64,000 nt of DNA from Codonopsis lanceolata (lineage: Eukaryota > Streptophyta > Magnoliopsida > Asterales > Campanulaceae). Made by a program: the position numbers and the translations under genes. Positions 34,200-46,250 of this stretch are shown here, piece by piece. Location of the stretch: positions 110,230,168-110,294,167 of the forward strand of contig CM028379.1 in the NCBI GenBank assembly GCA_013146195.2, read 5' to 3'. The number at the start of each line of letters is the position of its first letter. Position 1 is the stretch's first letter. The notes beneath the pieces were generated by a model. The model was not told the origin of the DNA and did no database searches. It saw only the letters and a list, made by a program, of their open reading frames with translations.

Positions 34200-35455
34200 T
34201 GTTGATACTCATTGTATTTAGATTTATATCTGCTCATACATTACATTAGTTTTATACATTAGTGGCTAATTGGGTTGCGTATCAATTAGCGTGGCAACTA
34301 TGTATAGAACTTTGCCAAGAATAGTTTTTATAGGACTTCACAGATTCAGCGGAAGACCTCCTTTAAAGCTTCACCGGAAGACCTGCTACAGCATACAAAC
34401 GACTGACCTTGTCTGCACTTGGTCAATCATGACGTGTCCAGTCAAACAATTATTAGTGGATCAATTTAAGTTTACCCTTATCAGTTTTAATTTAAATTGA
34501 GACATTCCCTGACATCTCAGACCCGCCGAAAGTAGCTTTCCGGAAAGCAGGAAGACTTTCGCAGGCGAAGCGATAAAAAGGAGAAACAGGCTGTCACCTG
34601 CATGCGTAACAATTCTCACAGTCGACATCCAGATTGCCTTACTTCCAGTCTCTGCAAAAGATCTCTACACACCATTCCCTTCTCGATATCTGTGAAGACG
34701 AAATCTTCAAACAGCTCCATGCATTTAATGCATTCAACCTACTAGAGCTGTTATACTTCGTCTTCTCCAACGGATCTCAAGAATGCTTCAGCTATAAATG
34801 CAGCCATTAAAGACTGAAGACACGCTTGATGAAATGCTCTGAAAATCTACAACAACTCTAAGTCTTTATACTCGGTGCATTCAGGAGATCCTAAACAGAT
34901 CAAGAAGTCCTCGACAACAACAAGAAGATCTGCATCAATATTTATTATTTTACTTCTTGTTGTTTTCATTCAAAGCTATTCTTCTGCACGAATTAAATAT
35001 CTTGTTTACACAGATATGTAATTCCTAAACCCCCAAACACAAGTCAATATTTTTGTACACGATCCATTGGGAATATTCTTTGTAATAGATCTAGTGGAAA
35101 ACATAGTGCACTTTTAAATCCAAGGTTGACTGCCTTGGTGGTGGACGTAGCACTCTTTATAGTGTGAACCATCCGAAAATACTTGTGTTATTCCTTTACT
35201 GTTTGTCTTCTTATTGAACTATTTATTACTTCCTTTATCTTTATCCTTAACATCAAACTTAAGTAACCAGTTAAAGTCTACCGGTAGTCCTTATCGGCAG
35301 ACTTGAACCAGTTTCTTTGCAAGACTTCCGCTACTTCAATCTTCCTAATAGATTGTAAGTGCTTGTCAAAAGAACTTACTTAAAAAGTTTTTAAGTGTAT
35401 AATAATCTATTCAACCCCCCCTTCTAGCTTATTGTTGTGCCCTTTGGGACTCACA
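34200..35455 (+). mobile_element. 3' LTR of a SIRE/Maximus-like Ty1/copia element
   Basis: It starts TGTTGATACTC after the polypurine tract and ends GGGACTCACA, 1,256 bp. The 3' part has ATCTATTCAACCCCCCC, typical near the end of SIRE-type LTRs. TATAAATG at 34,793-34,800 is the likely TATA box. It is inserted in a Tat LTR whose remainder continues at 35,456. The 5' LTR, gag and pol of this element are not in the window. Confidence 0.75.
34793..34800 (+). promoter_or_regulatory. TATA box of SIRE-like LTR
   Basis: TATAAATG preceded by GC in the middle of the LTR; a single good match. Confidence 0.5.
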
Positions 35456-36240
35456 AAATACATCCGTGGCTACATTATTTACGGACTTGCAGTCATTTCC
35501 TTACAATAATTACAAATATATTTAAAAATATTTGGTCATTATAACGACTCGTTTACATAATATTTCCTAACTAAATCTGGGCAGCAGAACGGCTTATATT
35601 TGCTACATTGGGCCAGATTTTAAAGAAAAACTTTATAAAAAATAACGCCCTTAAAGGCTATTACCTTTTAGAGCAGAGTGTGCTCGCTCTGTCCTTCAGG
35701 GAGAGGGAGTCTTTTGTTGTTGTTGTTGTATTGTTGTTGTTGTTGTTGTTATGATTTGGGCAGAGTGACTGCTTATTTTTGGTGGTTTTGGCTCGCTCAC
35801 TCGGGCAGAATGACGACTTATTTGTGGTTGTTTTGGCCTTTTTGGTTGGGCGAAATAACAACTTATTTGTGGTGTTTTTCGGCCTGTTACTCGGGCATAG
35901 TAACGGCTTACTTTATGGTTCTTGGGCCAGGAAAGTAAGGTGGATACCTAACTAAAAGGCTAGGGATCACTTTTAACCGGTGGGTTTTTGTTTTGGCGGA
36001 GTTTGGATGGGGTTTCAAAGCATTATGGGCTAAACACTCCCTATCTCATTTCTTTCACTATATCTCAGCGTTAGGACGACACAGAGAATTCTTCAGCGTT
36101 TCTTTGAGATGATTTTCTTCTCTTTCGAAGTGAGCCCAGCACACTTATTTATAGGTGGACGAAGGGACACATCGAGGATTAAAAAATCCCTCAATGCGTA
36201 AACATTTCTTGTACACCAGCCTTTGAATCTTGTACAATGC
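35456..36240 (-). mobile_element. Tat LTR fragment
   Basis: It matches 4,770-5,520 of the T1 LTR in the same orientation (ATTTACGGACTTGCAG, then CTCGCTCTGTCCTTCAGGGA, then a TATA at 36,145). It is interrupted on the left by the SIRE-like LTR and ends near 36,240, where gypsy internal sequence starts. A GTT microsatellite lies at 35,716-35,750. Confidence 0.75.
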
Positions 36241-36792
36241 TTACTAGCATTACTAGAATTGTTAATCCTCAACTTAAGGTAATCCTTTCAAACTTCCTTC
36301 TAACTCATCATCATCCTTAACAGTTCTCGAGGCCCTCTCTCGAGCGTCTCCCTCGATATCCAACTCTTTCTCATAAGTACAGTCCACAGCCCCTCGGTAA
36401 TCCGCAAGCTGTAATAGAATAAATTGCCTATAATATTTCATCCTTAATCCTTAACTCTTTCACAATTCATGGACTCTTCCTAGTCTCATTCGGTACTAAG
36501 TACTCTACTCCAATGAGCTAACTCCGTGACCATCACTTAAATATTAAACCATAATCTCATAATATTTGCCATTAATACTCAGGTGGATTCTCAAACATGA
36601 ATACTACTAATACTACCTTATGCTCATGAATACTGGCACCTCTACTAGTGCTAACACACATTCTAGATTCAAACATCTAAATCTTACAATAACTCTCGAC
36701 ATTAATATACAATGATTCACACAAAACCAACCCCCAAACTAGGCCAAGGAACCTATCCTGGCAGACAGCTAACCAATAGCTCTGATACCAAC
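36241..36792 (-). pseudogene. 5' internal remnant (leader and gag scraps) of a gypsy element
   Basis: A perfect TGGTATCAGAGC primer-binding site (initiator Met tRNA type) is on the minus strand at 36,779-36,790, two bases inside the LTR. Further in, 36,300-36,430 aligns by eye with the gag region at 56,640-56,780 of the chromovirus (CCCCTCGGTAATCCGCAAGCTG against CCCCGATAATCTGCCAACTG), too degraded for a frame. Confidence 0.65.
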
Positions 36793-38820
36793 TGTGGCGA
36801 CCCGACCCGGATCCCAATATGAGACCCCGAGGTCGTGCCGTCAAAAACACACAAGATAACAAATAACGGGTAAGGCCATAACGGCGATACGCCAATAACT
36901 TTAACACATGCGGAAGCGTAACATAATTAAACGGTGGCGCCCGAGCTAATAAGCTCAAACTAACACAACCAAAGAGATAATGAATCTCTCGGTCCAAAAA
37001 TAAATAAAAATCACGTGACATGCAATATCATTAAATTGCAATATATATACCAAGTCATTGGCGACGTTACAGCCGGAAGCCAACATTAAACTAAGTCTAC
37101 AACTCTAGTCTAGCATGCTTAACGGCTAAAAACATGCCACAGTAAGCATAACCAACGATATAAATAACTTGATATAGATAGAAACAATATTATTATATCA
37201 ACATGGCACGACTAACATCCGTCGGCTCACAAAAGACTAAACAACATAAAAAAAGTACCAATTTAAATAATCACAACGCTTACTACCCATAGTGAAGTTT
37301 ATATAACTTCTTTTCCCAATCGACCTTTCCAAAACAAGGACTATAAATATATAAACTAATAGCAACCTTCTCACAGAACCCCACGTTCTATCGTAGACTC
37401 GGCGGATTCCTTCAAATCACTATCTCGGCTCGAATCTAAGGAAAACAAGGTAAACATAGTAAGTCATAAAGACTTAGTAAGCTACTAAAGATGCAATGTC
37501 ATGGCATGACATTATGCTCAAATAAAACATATACATCTCATATCATGCTCATGATATAACATTTCATGAGATAATCCACAACACAAACCAAATCCTATCA
37601 ATAGTCACATAGAACATCATTTGCATATTTCATCATAAAGTAATTCATATAAATAGAATATGATTCTCAATTCTCATATGTATAACATGTTATCTTCATA
37701 TTGTAGCATTCATCAAAACATCATCCATATAACTCAATTATACCATGAGTCTCACACTTCATCATTTAACATAATTCATATAAGAACTTATATATGAAAG
37801 ACAATGGTTTCCATTCTAATCATGATTAGCATGTTATATCTCTAGTATAACACTATATCAAAAGTCATCATTTCATTAGCATGTTATATTTCTTATCATA
37901 ACATTTCATCAAGGAATCATCATCTCATGTATATCATATCATAACCACGTAGCACAACAATTCATGCAAGTGCTCGTAAAATAAACCACATAAGAGAAAA
38001 TATGATTTTCCTTTCCGTTTCCAGTGTGCAACTACTGCGGAAACAAACGTGTCCTCGATACCCCATTAGTGGTATCGACGTCCTCGAAACAATCCCCGTT
38101 CGGGTTCCGATAGTGATCAGAGTCATGTTTACTTACTACAACTAAGATCAACTACTTCCCCAATGTGGCCATTGATGGAGGGTGTGTGCAACCCGGCACG
38201 GCGATCCATTGAAATCACGAATCCAACAATTCGTGAAGACAATGTATCGTCCTGCCAAAGACTAAAACCAAAAAGACGCCAGTTGGACTCAAACGCAAGC
38301 ACAGGTAATCCATACTCAAATGCTCACCAAGGAAAAGTACAACACCACGCACTAATCCAATCAAGTAGATTTTTACTTTTAAACCACATAGTTATGCATC
38401 TCTATGCTAACTAACACATAAACACATTAGAGCAATATTATCAAGTCTCTAATACCCAAGTGTTCTTCATACACTTGTAAAGGCTCGGAGGTTTAACCTC
38501 CATCAAAACTACCCCAAATTCCGTAGGATCTCAATATGTGATTCACTATAATCATATTAGTCCACTAATCGACTCCGTTGAGTCATTTCTACTCTTTTCA
38601 AATTTGAAGGCATAGAAGCTATTTGCATCATAGCCTTCCTATTATTCATTGCTATGTTCTTAGGGTTAACATCATTATGTAACCCAACAATTCATACTTT
38701 CCCAACAACAACAACCCCAAATCATCATTCATAAGTCAACACTTAATATTTAAAGTCAACCATCACATTTCAAACATGTATCTCATGTTAACATTTAATC
38801 AAGCATGATTTCCTTCAAAA

Positions 38821-38975
38821 TAACCATTTATCCAAACAAGATGTTAACATTATGAGCATGCTTGATGGATTTATATCTTGATTATGAGTATGCTAGATAA
38901 CCATTTATCCAAACAAGATGTAAATTCATCTAGCATACTCATAATCAAGATATAAATCCATCTAGCATGCTCATA
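38821..38975. repeat. 47-bp inverted repeat with accompanying direct repeat
   Basis: The arm 38,851-38,897 (starts TATGAGCATGCTTGATGG) and its complement 38,929-38,975 differ at one base. Just before each arm stands AACCATTTATCCAAACAAG (38,822 and 38,899). The order is direct repeat, arm, direct repeat, inverted arm. Confidence 0.9.
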
Positions 38976-39299
38976 ACCTTCAATTCATGAATTATTGTTG
39001 ATCAACATGCTTTTATATGCATAAAAGTCAACTCAACCCAATAAAGTCAAACATAACATTTTATTCATGAAATCCATAATGACAATTCATTATACATGTT
39101 CATAATCCAAAATTCATGAATTAAGTAGCATCACCCTCTCATATGCATGATAGTCAACTCTATTCTCAAAAGTCAAACGAAACATTCAAATATGTAATCT
39201 ATTGTGAAAATTCACCTATCATGCTTTCAACCCAAATTAAAGGTTCACTAACCATAACGATAATTCATTATACATGTTCATAATTCAAAATTCATGAAT

Positions 39300-39795
39300 T
39301 AGATAGCATCATACTCTCATATGCATGATAGTCAACTCTTATTCTTAAAAGTCAAACGAAACATTCAAACATGTAATTTATTGTAAAAATTCTTCTTCAT
39401 GCTTACAATAAAAAATTCATCAATTAGATGGCAACATACTCTCATATGCATAATAGTCAACTCTTATTCTTAAAAGTCAAACGAAACATTCAAACATGTA
39501 ATTTATTGTAAAAATTCTTCTTCATGCTTATAATCAAAAATTCATCAATTAGATGGCAACATACTCTCATATGCATAATAGTCAATTCTTATTCTCAAAA
39601 TTCAAACGAAACATTCAAACATGTAATTCATTATAAAAATTCTTCTTCATGCTTATAATAAAAAATTCATCAATTAGATGGCAACATAGTCTCATATGCA
39701 TAATAGTTAACTCTTATTCTCAAAAGTCAAACGAAACATTCAAACATGTAATTTAATATAAAAATTCTTCTTCATGCTTATAATAAAAAATAGAG
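39300..39795. repeat. 125-bp tandem repeat, about four units
   Basis: CTCTCATATGCATAATAG-type motifs recur at 39,313, 39,438, 39,563 and 39,688 with 125-base spacing, each followed by AGTCAAACGAAACATTCAAA. More diverged units lie at 39,010-39,300. It is inside LTR-A. Confidence 0.88.
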
Positions 39796-39946
39796 ATTCA
39801 ACAAGTATACTTCCAAACTCCCAAAAAATATCCATTTATAATTCTAACAATTCATAATATCCAATAAACTCCAAAAATCATGTACATCATCAACAACTCA
39901 ACTTACAATGAAACCCTAGGTTTAGGAATCATATACTCATCATATC

Positions 39947-40670
39947 AAAGTGCAAGCTTACACAATGAACATTCTATCATACATCACAAATCATGGAAAT
40001 CAACCTACACATGTTTCTTAGCAAGTTCACTCTTACTCAAAATAAAATCGCACAAAGCATGCATGTGTACTCATTGACCTCAAATAGCACCCTTGTTTTC
40101 CTTAGGGTCAATGAGCACCAAAAATCATATAAGAAGAGTATAGTAGCTTACCTACAATCACCACTACAAGTAAACAAATCAAACATGCAAAGGGTGGAAT
40201 GGGTTCTCCTCATCCTCCTCTTCACTTCTATGGTTGGGATTTGGAAATGGACTTCTCAAGCTTTGGCCACCATTGTTGATCACTCAAGAACTCTCAAGAA
40301 CACTATGAAAACTCTCCTAAACACTCAAGAATGATCAGCCACGTTTTTGGAGAGAGATGGCAGAAAATGGAAGGCTTAGTGGGTGTGTTTGGTCACCCTA
40401 TGGCTGAAAATGTGAGTGGGAGGAGTGGCCAATGCATGTTGATGCATGTTGATGTCTCTCCTTGCCAAGTGCCTTCCATGCACTCAAAACTCCCACAAGA
40501 TGTAAGGCATGCAATGATTGATAGTTAGGATGGTTTAAGAACTGAATATGGGGAGTTTATCATTAAGGGTAGGTGTGTGATTGGCCAAAAAGAAAGTCTA
40601 ACACACAATGAGTGGTCAACTATAGTAGACCAGAATTTGGGTCATTTTACAAAATGTTCCTGTACCGAAA
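39947..40670. repeat. Direct repeat left of the copia element (0.73 kb)
   Basis: Nearly identical to 46,917-47,645 on the right of the copia element, in the same orientation. It includes the same 113- and 65-codon chance ORFs. Confidence 0.88.
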
Positions 40671-41146
40671 TGTTGGTAATTGGGCTTGCGGCCCGATTAT
40701 TTAGTTCCGCCCACATGGAAAATATATTTATATTATTTATTGGTTAATTAGTATCCTAATCCAATTGGGTTTAGGATTACTTAACCTACAAGAAATAGGT
40801 TTCTTGGTAATAATATACATAGGACAACTAAGGGGATAAAACCCTACTGTATTACACGCCTAGAAGTTGCCGCCCTCCTCTCTCCCTAAAATCTATCTCA
40901 CCAAAATACTCCTTCTAGCCTAACCATCAAGAGGCTTGGATTTGCGGTGTGAACCAGTATTGATATCCGTGCCCCGTGATATCAATCCGACGAGAGAGAC
41001 TTTCAGGTCTGTGGATTTTGGTATACAAAGATCGTAGCTCAAGCGAAATTCTTCCGCTGCGCACAAGGTTCTAGTTCGCACAAGGTAATTCGTGATTACT
41101 GTTTTGATAGCGAACTTGTATGATATATGTTTAGATATATCCTTCA
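40671..41146 (+). mobile_element. 5' LTR of a Ty1/copia element
   Basis: It starts TGTTGGTAATTGGG and ends ATATCCTTCA, 476 bp, directly followed by a primer-binding site. It is inserted at CGAAA; the uninterrupted copy of the target is at 47,640 (CCGAAATATACG). Confidence 0.85.
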
Positions 41147-41159
41147 TTGGTATCAGAGC
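41147..41159 (+). other. Primer-binding site of the copia element
   Basis: T then TGGTATCAGAGC, complementary to initiator Met tRNA, directly at the LTR end. Confidence 0.92.
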
Positions 41160-42610
41160 CTATATGCTTGATTGCTCGTATCATTATGCCATGAATCGCA
41201 TGCTCTTGTTTTTTGGTTTGTTTAAAAGTTTTACCCAATAACGAAACAAATGGGTTTTATTATTTTATGTGTAAAACTTTAAAATTTTTGAGAAAAATTC
41301 ATATGTCTGAGTTCCCTACGATGAGGCGAACAACATACTAAATTCTCGTTGAATTCCGTTGGGTATTTTTCAAAATATCGCAAACCCAAGTTTTGTTGAA
41401 AAGTGATTTTTCCAAAACTTTGCGTGCTGTTATGACCTATTTATACTCTGTAAAATCATGATTTTATGGACTGTACTTGTATTACTCTGTGAGAGCTTTC
41501 CAACGACATATTATATGCTTAATTTGGACTTAAAGCGAACGTTTTATGGCCTCGCGAAGTTGGCACTTCGCGAATTGATTTTTTGGGTTAAAACTTCGAT
41601 AAAAAACGACCCCCACTCTCGGCCTAGATACACGTGCCATTTTTGGCACTCCTTTCATGGTAAAAAGTATACCACTGAAAAGCCCTTGATGAGACTAGTC
41701 CAACGCCACCGGCCGTGCGGTCATCGGACCACTGGAAGGCGGCGCGTGGGATTCAAACTCCGGCCAGGCGCGTGGAGTCGACTGAAGGCTGACCAGTCAA
41801 CCGTTGACTGGTCAATGGTCAACGTGTTGACTGCCACGCCATCGCCACGTCACCTACCACATCATTAGTGGGGCCCACTCCAGAAAAATCGTATGTGCTG
41901 ATGTCATCAGTGACGTCATCATGCCACGTCAGCCCTAGTCCTAGTCAGCGCCCAGTCAGCTTCTTCAGGGAAGCCCACACGCGTAGGTGGCACGTGAGGG
42001 CGCGTGCGGCCATTCTGGAGCTCCGATCGGCAAACGGCCGACGCGTCTGGCTCTGTTTTTGCCTTCTGAGTCCAATGGTGGCCTCTGTTTTGATCAATTC
42101 AGCCTGTAAATATTTGTTTTTGATTTTTTAGTGTATAAAAACATGTTTTCTGATTTTTTAAAAATAAAAAAATAATATCCAGGGGCTGTTTTGTCATTCT
42201 GTGACTGTTTAGGGCTGTTTGGGACTGTTCTGGAATTTTTTTAAATTCTTTGTGAATTTTAAGCTATTTTTAAGTCATTTTTAGCATATTTAATTGTCGT
42301 TTTGGGCTCTAAAATTGCGATTGGGACTTCACGAGACCCAATAAATTTATTTTCAGTAGTGAAAATATTTATGTACCTAATATGTACTTGATGGATTTGT
42401 TCTATCATTTTTAGCATATTTCTTTTGTTTAAATCATCAATTTATGAATATTTTCACGTTATGCATACTTTGGTTGTGATTACGAGCCTCGCGGATTTTC
42501 CCTCCTTACGTGTATGATGTGATTATATTTAGTAATTGATTTTTTGAAACAAAAGTGAATCAAAATATATATATGCTTATGTCTTATTTTTTGCAATAAA
42601 TTGTAGTGAA
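41160..42610 (+). other. 5' leader of the copia element
   Basis: About 1.45 kb before the gag ATG at 42,611. It contains a GC-rich island at about 41,690-42,060, unlike the AT-rich flanks, with clustered transcription-factor motifs. Open frames at 41,458-42,131 do not resemble known proteins. Confidence 0.7.
41790..41996. promoter_or_regulatory. Cluster of W-box and ACGT (bZIP-type) motifs
   Basis: 41,790-41,814 is a 12-bp-arm palindrome, TGACCAGTCAAC then C then its complement, giving facing W-box cores (TTGAC). More cores follow (GTCAA at 41,818, TTGACT at 41,827). GCCACGTCA is at 41,844 and again at 41,923, the palindrome TGACGTCA at 41,911, and a G-box CACGTG at 41,991. Confidence 0.5.
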
Positions 42611-43708
42611 ATGGCTTCTCAGAATGTAATCGCTGACCTTAATAAGGGTGAGAAATTGGATGACACAAACTATAGTGTTTGGCAAAGGAAAATCACGTGC
42701 TTGCTATACGAGCAAGAGGTTCTTGAGAACTTAGATACCGTGATGGCTAAACCAGAGTTGGGTAATTCTACCCTAGCTCAAAATCGCAAAGATGAGCTTG
42801 AGGCTAAGTGCTATGATACGAGTCGCACAATGAGTGTTGCAACTTGTGATCTTTCTTTTGTTTCCCTTGAGGGTGCACGCATGCCATATGGGCAACGTAA
42901 GAAACAAGGTAAAGGAATGCAAGCTCATAATCTACCAAAACTAAATCAGATCACTAAACGCCATAGAGGCAAAAAGGATATTGCTAAGAAAAAGTGCTAT
43001 AACTGTGGTACCTTGGGTCATTTAGCTCGGACTTGTGATCTTGAGCCCAAGAAGGTATCACTTAATCCTATCTCCATGCAAAGTTGTGTTTGCTCTCATG
43101 TTTTATTAGCCGAATCTCTCCCTGTGTGGATTGTAGACTCGGGCTCCACAAAACATGTGACGAGGGATCAAGAAGGATTTGTAGATTATCGAAAAATTCC
43201 TGCGGGTACAAGAAGAATTTTCATGGGAAACAGTTCGTCTGTTGAAGTCAAAGGAGTTGGCTCATACCAACTTCAATTGCGGAGTGGACGCACATTGACT
43301 CTTCATGAAGTTCTTTATGCATCTGGAATTCGACATAATCTACTATCAGTAGTACAATTGCTAGGACATGGATATTCTTTTAATTTTAGTAATGATCACT
43401 TGGATATTTGTTTTGGTGATGAGATTTTGGGACATGGTTCTTTGTCAGATAATTTCTTTAAATTAGATTTGTTGGATTCCCATAATTCTTCTGTTAATTC
43501 TTCTTCATGCATGGTTTATGATGATTCTAATTCTGAGTTATGGCATGCTAGACTTGGACATATAGGAAAAGATAGGATGACTAGATTGGCTAGAGAAGGC
43601 CTATTGAGGTCTCTCAGCAAGTCAACCTACCCTTGTGTGAATCTTGTTTGGCAGGAAAAGCTTGCCGAAAGCCTTTTGGTAAGGCAAAAAGAGCCACACA
43701 CCCATTAG
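42611..43708 (+). pseudogene. copia gag and protease
   Basis: 365-codon frame from ATG 42,611. The N-terminus LDDTNYSVWQRKITCLL is the copia gag start. The gag core is shortened by an internal deletion between about residues 70 and 95: the knuckle CYNCGTLGHLARTC (C-x2-C-x4-H-x4-C) comes near residue 130, much earlier than usual. The aspartic protease active site WIVDSGSTKHVT follows near residue 173, then the pre-integrase motif LWHARLGHIGKDRM. A frameshift near 43,640 ends it, and integrase goes on in the next frame. The catalytic Asp is intact, but gag is probably not functional. Confidence 0.9.
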
Positions 43709-45747
43709 AGTTAGTCCATTCATACATTTGCGGACCAATGAATGTTAAGGCACGTCATGGAGCTTCCTATTTTCTCACTTTTATCGATGACTACACACGC
43801 TATGGTTATGTTTACCTTATTTCTCACCGCGATGAAGCTCTCAAATGTTTTGAGCGCTTTCTCGCAGAGGTTGAGAATCAAAAGGATAAAAGCTTAAAAA
43901 CTTTTAGAACTGACCAAGGCCGTGAATATTTATCTGATCAATTTAAAGAATTGTGTGAGAAAAAGGGAATACGCCGACAGTTGACAATTCCTAGAACTCC
44001 GCAACAAAACGGTGTTGCAGAACGAAGGAATCGAACATTGTTGGAAATGGTTAGGTCGATGATGGCACAGGCCAACCTCCCAATTTCGTTTTGGGGGGAT
44101 GCGCTAATGACTGCCGCCTACATACTTAACCGAGTGCCTTCTAAGTCAGTTCCCACAACCCCTTATGAACTTTGGAAAGGTGAGAAGCCTAAATTGGGGC
44201 ATCTTCATCCTTGGGGTTGTGCAGGTTATGTCCATAGTACTTCCAATAAGTTTGGAAAACTAGGCCCTAGAGGAAACAAGTGTGTTTTCATAAGGTATTT
44301 AGATACCTCAAAGGGTTATGTTATGTACGGTGGAAAACCTGACGCAGGAATGACTGAATCAGAGTCGCGCAATGTTGATTTCATTGAGAATGATTTCCCA
44401 CAGATAGGTGAAGTTAGGAAAGACTTTGAACTTTTTGAGATGGAAGAAGAACACATGACATCTTTTGGCGAAGGTGGGGAATTGCCTCAACCTAATCCTA
44501 TGGTACAACATGAGGTTGAACCTATGGAAGTCGCCAATGAGAGTCAAGGTGATCTTCATCCGAGTGGGAGTACGGATTCTAGTGGGAGTCCGATCCTAGA
44601 ACGAAGAAGTAAACGTGGAAATATACCTCGTCGTCGATTCGCGATCGAAGAGGAATCTTTCCTAACTACTTCTTTTAATTCTAGTGAGCCTACATCATTC
44701 AAAGAAGCCCTTTCTTTACCTACAAACAGTGAATGGATGACTGCAATGGAAGATGAAATTTCCTCTATGAAAAAGAATCAGGTTTGGGAGTTAGTTGATC
44801 TCCTGCAAGGTCGCAAGACTATTGGAAACAAATGGGTTTTCAAAGTCAAGCGAAACGCAGATGGATCAATTGACAAATATAAGGCACGTCTTGTGGCGAA
44901 AGGCTTTACCCAAAGAGAGGGTTTAGACTATGAGGAGACATTCTCCCCTATGGTGAGATTTTCCTCTGTTCGCCTAATCCTAGCGATAGTAGCACACATG
45001 GATCTAGAACTTTATCAAATGGATGATAAAACTGCATTTCTCAATGGAGAACTAGATGAAGAGATCTATATGACTCAACCAGAGGGTTTTGAAGTCAAGG
45101 GACAAGAGCGCAAAGTGTGCCGACTCAAACGTTCCATCTATGGTCTCAAACAATCATCTAGGCAGTGGTACATTCGCTTTCATCAAGCGATAACCTCAAT
45201 TGGCTTTGTGATGATTGAGGAAGACCAATGTGTGTATGTTAAACGATCCAAGAAAAATATCTTGATTCTGTCATTATATGTTGATGACATCCTAATAGCT
45301 GGGAATGATATGGAGATGATAAATGCCACTAAAGAGTGGTTGTCTGTGCTTTTCAATATGACAGACTTGGGTGAAGCAAGCTATGTGCTTGGAGTAAAAG
45401 TCATTAGAGATCGTTCGAAAAGATTTCTCGGTTTGTCTCAAGAGACTTATATTAAGAAAGTTATCGAACGATTTGGCATGACTAACTCAAAACCCGTTGT
45501 CACTCCAATGGAAAAAGTATGTGTCCTTAGTTCAAACCAATGCCCTAAGAATGAAGAAGAGAAGAAGAGAATGTCTACAACTCCATATGCAAATGCGGTA
45601 GGAAGCTTGATGTATGTTATGGTGTGTACTCGGCCCGACCTATGCTTTGCATTAGGGATGTTGAGTCGATTCCAAAGTAATCCTGGACCTCAACACTGGA
45701 TGGCAGTGAAGGGGTTCTGCGTTACTTGGTGGGAACAACAAATTTAA
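43633..45747 (+). pseudogene. copia integrase and reverse transcriptase
   Basis: 704 codons open. Integrase core has FIDDYTRYGYV, FRTDQGREYLS and QQNGVAERRNRT, the D,D,E triad. Reverse transcriptase has NKWVFKVKRNADGSIDKYKA, MDDKTAFLNGELDEEIYM and the catalytic LYVDDILIAGND. The normally conserved D of the MDVKTAFLNG motif is kept, with D for V next to it. The frame shifts near 45,710 into the RNase H frame. The order protease-integrase-RT-RNase H is the Ty1/copia order. The long open frame suggests a moderately recent insertion. Confidence 0.92.
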
Positions 45748-46250
45748 CCCTATGTTACCAAGGTGGGGATTTGAGCTTGAAAGGTTTCACTGACGCGGAT
45801 TGGGCTGGAGATGTAGATGGTTATAAATCTACTTTGGGCTACGCTTTCCTCCTTGGTGGTGGAGCTATCTCTTGGAGTAGCAAGCGACAAACTAGCACCG
45901 CCCTATCCACGATGGAGTCAGAGTACATGGCTTGCTCAGCTGCGGTTCAAGAAGCTGTGTGGTTGAGGAGTTTTCTTCAACATCTTGATGTTACGACGCA
46001 TGTGGATCGTCCTGTAGTCATTGCTTGTGATAGCATGGCTGCTTTAGGTTACACTAAAGATCCCAAGTATCATGGGAAGACGAAACACATTAACATCAAA
46101 TATCATTTCACTAGAGACATGGTTGCAGAAAAGAAAGTTGTTTTAGAATACATTCCTACTAGAAGCATGTTAGCTAACCCTATGACTAAGCCTCTAGCTA
46201 GAGAGATCTTTCAGGATCATATGTTGGGTCTAGGGTTTCGTAGGATTTAA
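45726..46250 (+). pseudogene. copia RNase H
   Basis: Continuation after a frameshift. It has TDADWAGDVDGYKSTLGYAF, STMESEYMACS and KHINIKYHFTRDMV with the RNase H acidic residues, ending LGFRRI and stop. It joins the RT frame above, so the polyprotein is broken in at least two places. Confidence 0.92.

Larger units (their letters stand above)
36793..40670 (-). mobile_element. Very long gypsy 5' LTR (LTR-A), 3' portion
   Basis: It ends (minus strand) GGGTCGGGTCGCCACA against the primer-binding site. It contains the module at 38,030-38,260 shared with the other gypsy LTRs, the hairpin at 38,821-38,975 and the tandem array at 39,300-39,795. A Ty1/copia element interrupts it at 40,671. Together with 46,917-48,344 it would form an LTR well over 4 kb, at the upper end for plants. 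ORFs of 60-113 codons here do not resemble known proteins. Confidence 0.7.

Noticed and set aside
35716..35750. GTT microsatellite as a functional element
   Set aside because: Simple repeat at a spot where other Tat LTR copies also have short GTT runs; slippage is enough.
39300..39795. CRISPR-like repeat array
   Set aside because: Units of 125 bp follow each other without unique spacers, in plant DNA inside an LTR.
39993..40528. 113- and 65-codon ORFs repeated at 46,967-47,502 as a conserved small gene
   Set aside because: Conservation comes from the whole 0.73-kb direct repeat being a copy of LTR sequence, including non-coding parts; no codon-level preference visible.
41458..42131. ORFs of 136 and 87 codons upstream of copia gag as an extra gene
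   Set aside because: They lie over the GC-rich motif island, resemble no known domain, and have no sister frame to support coding.
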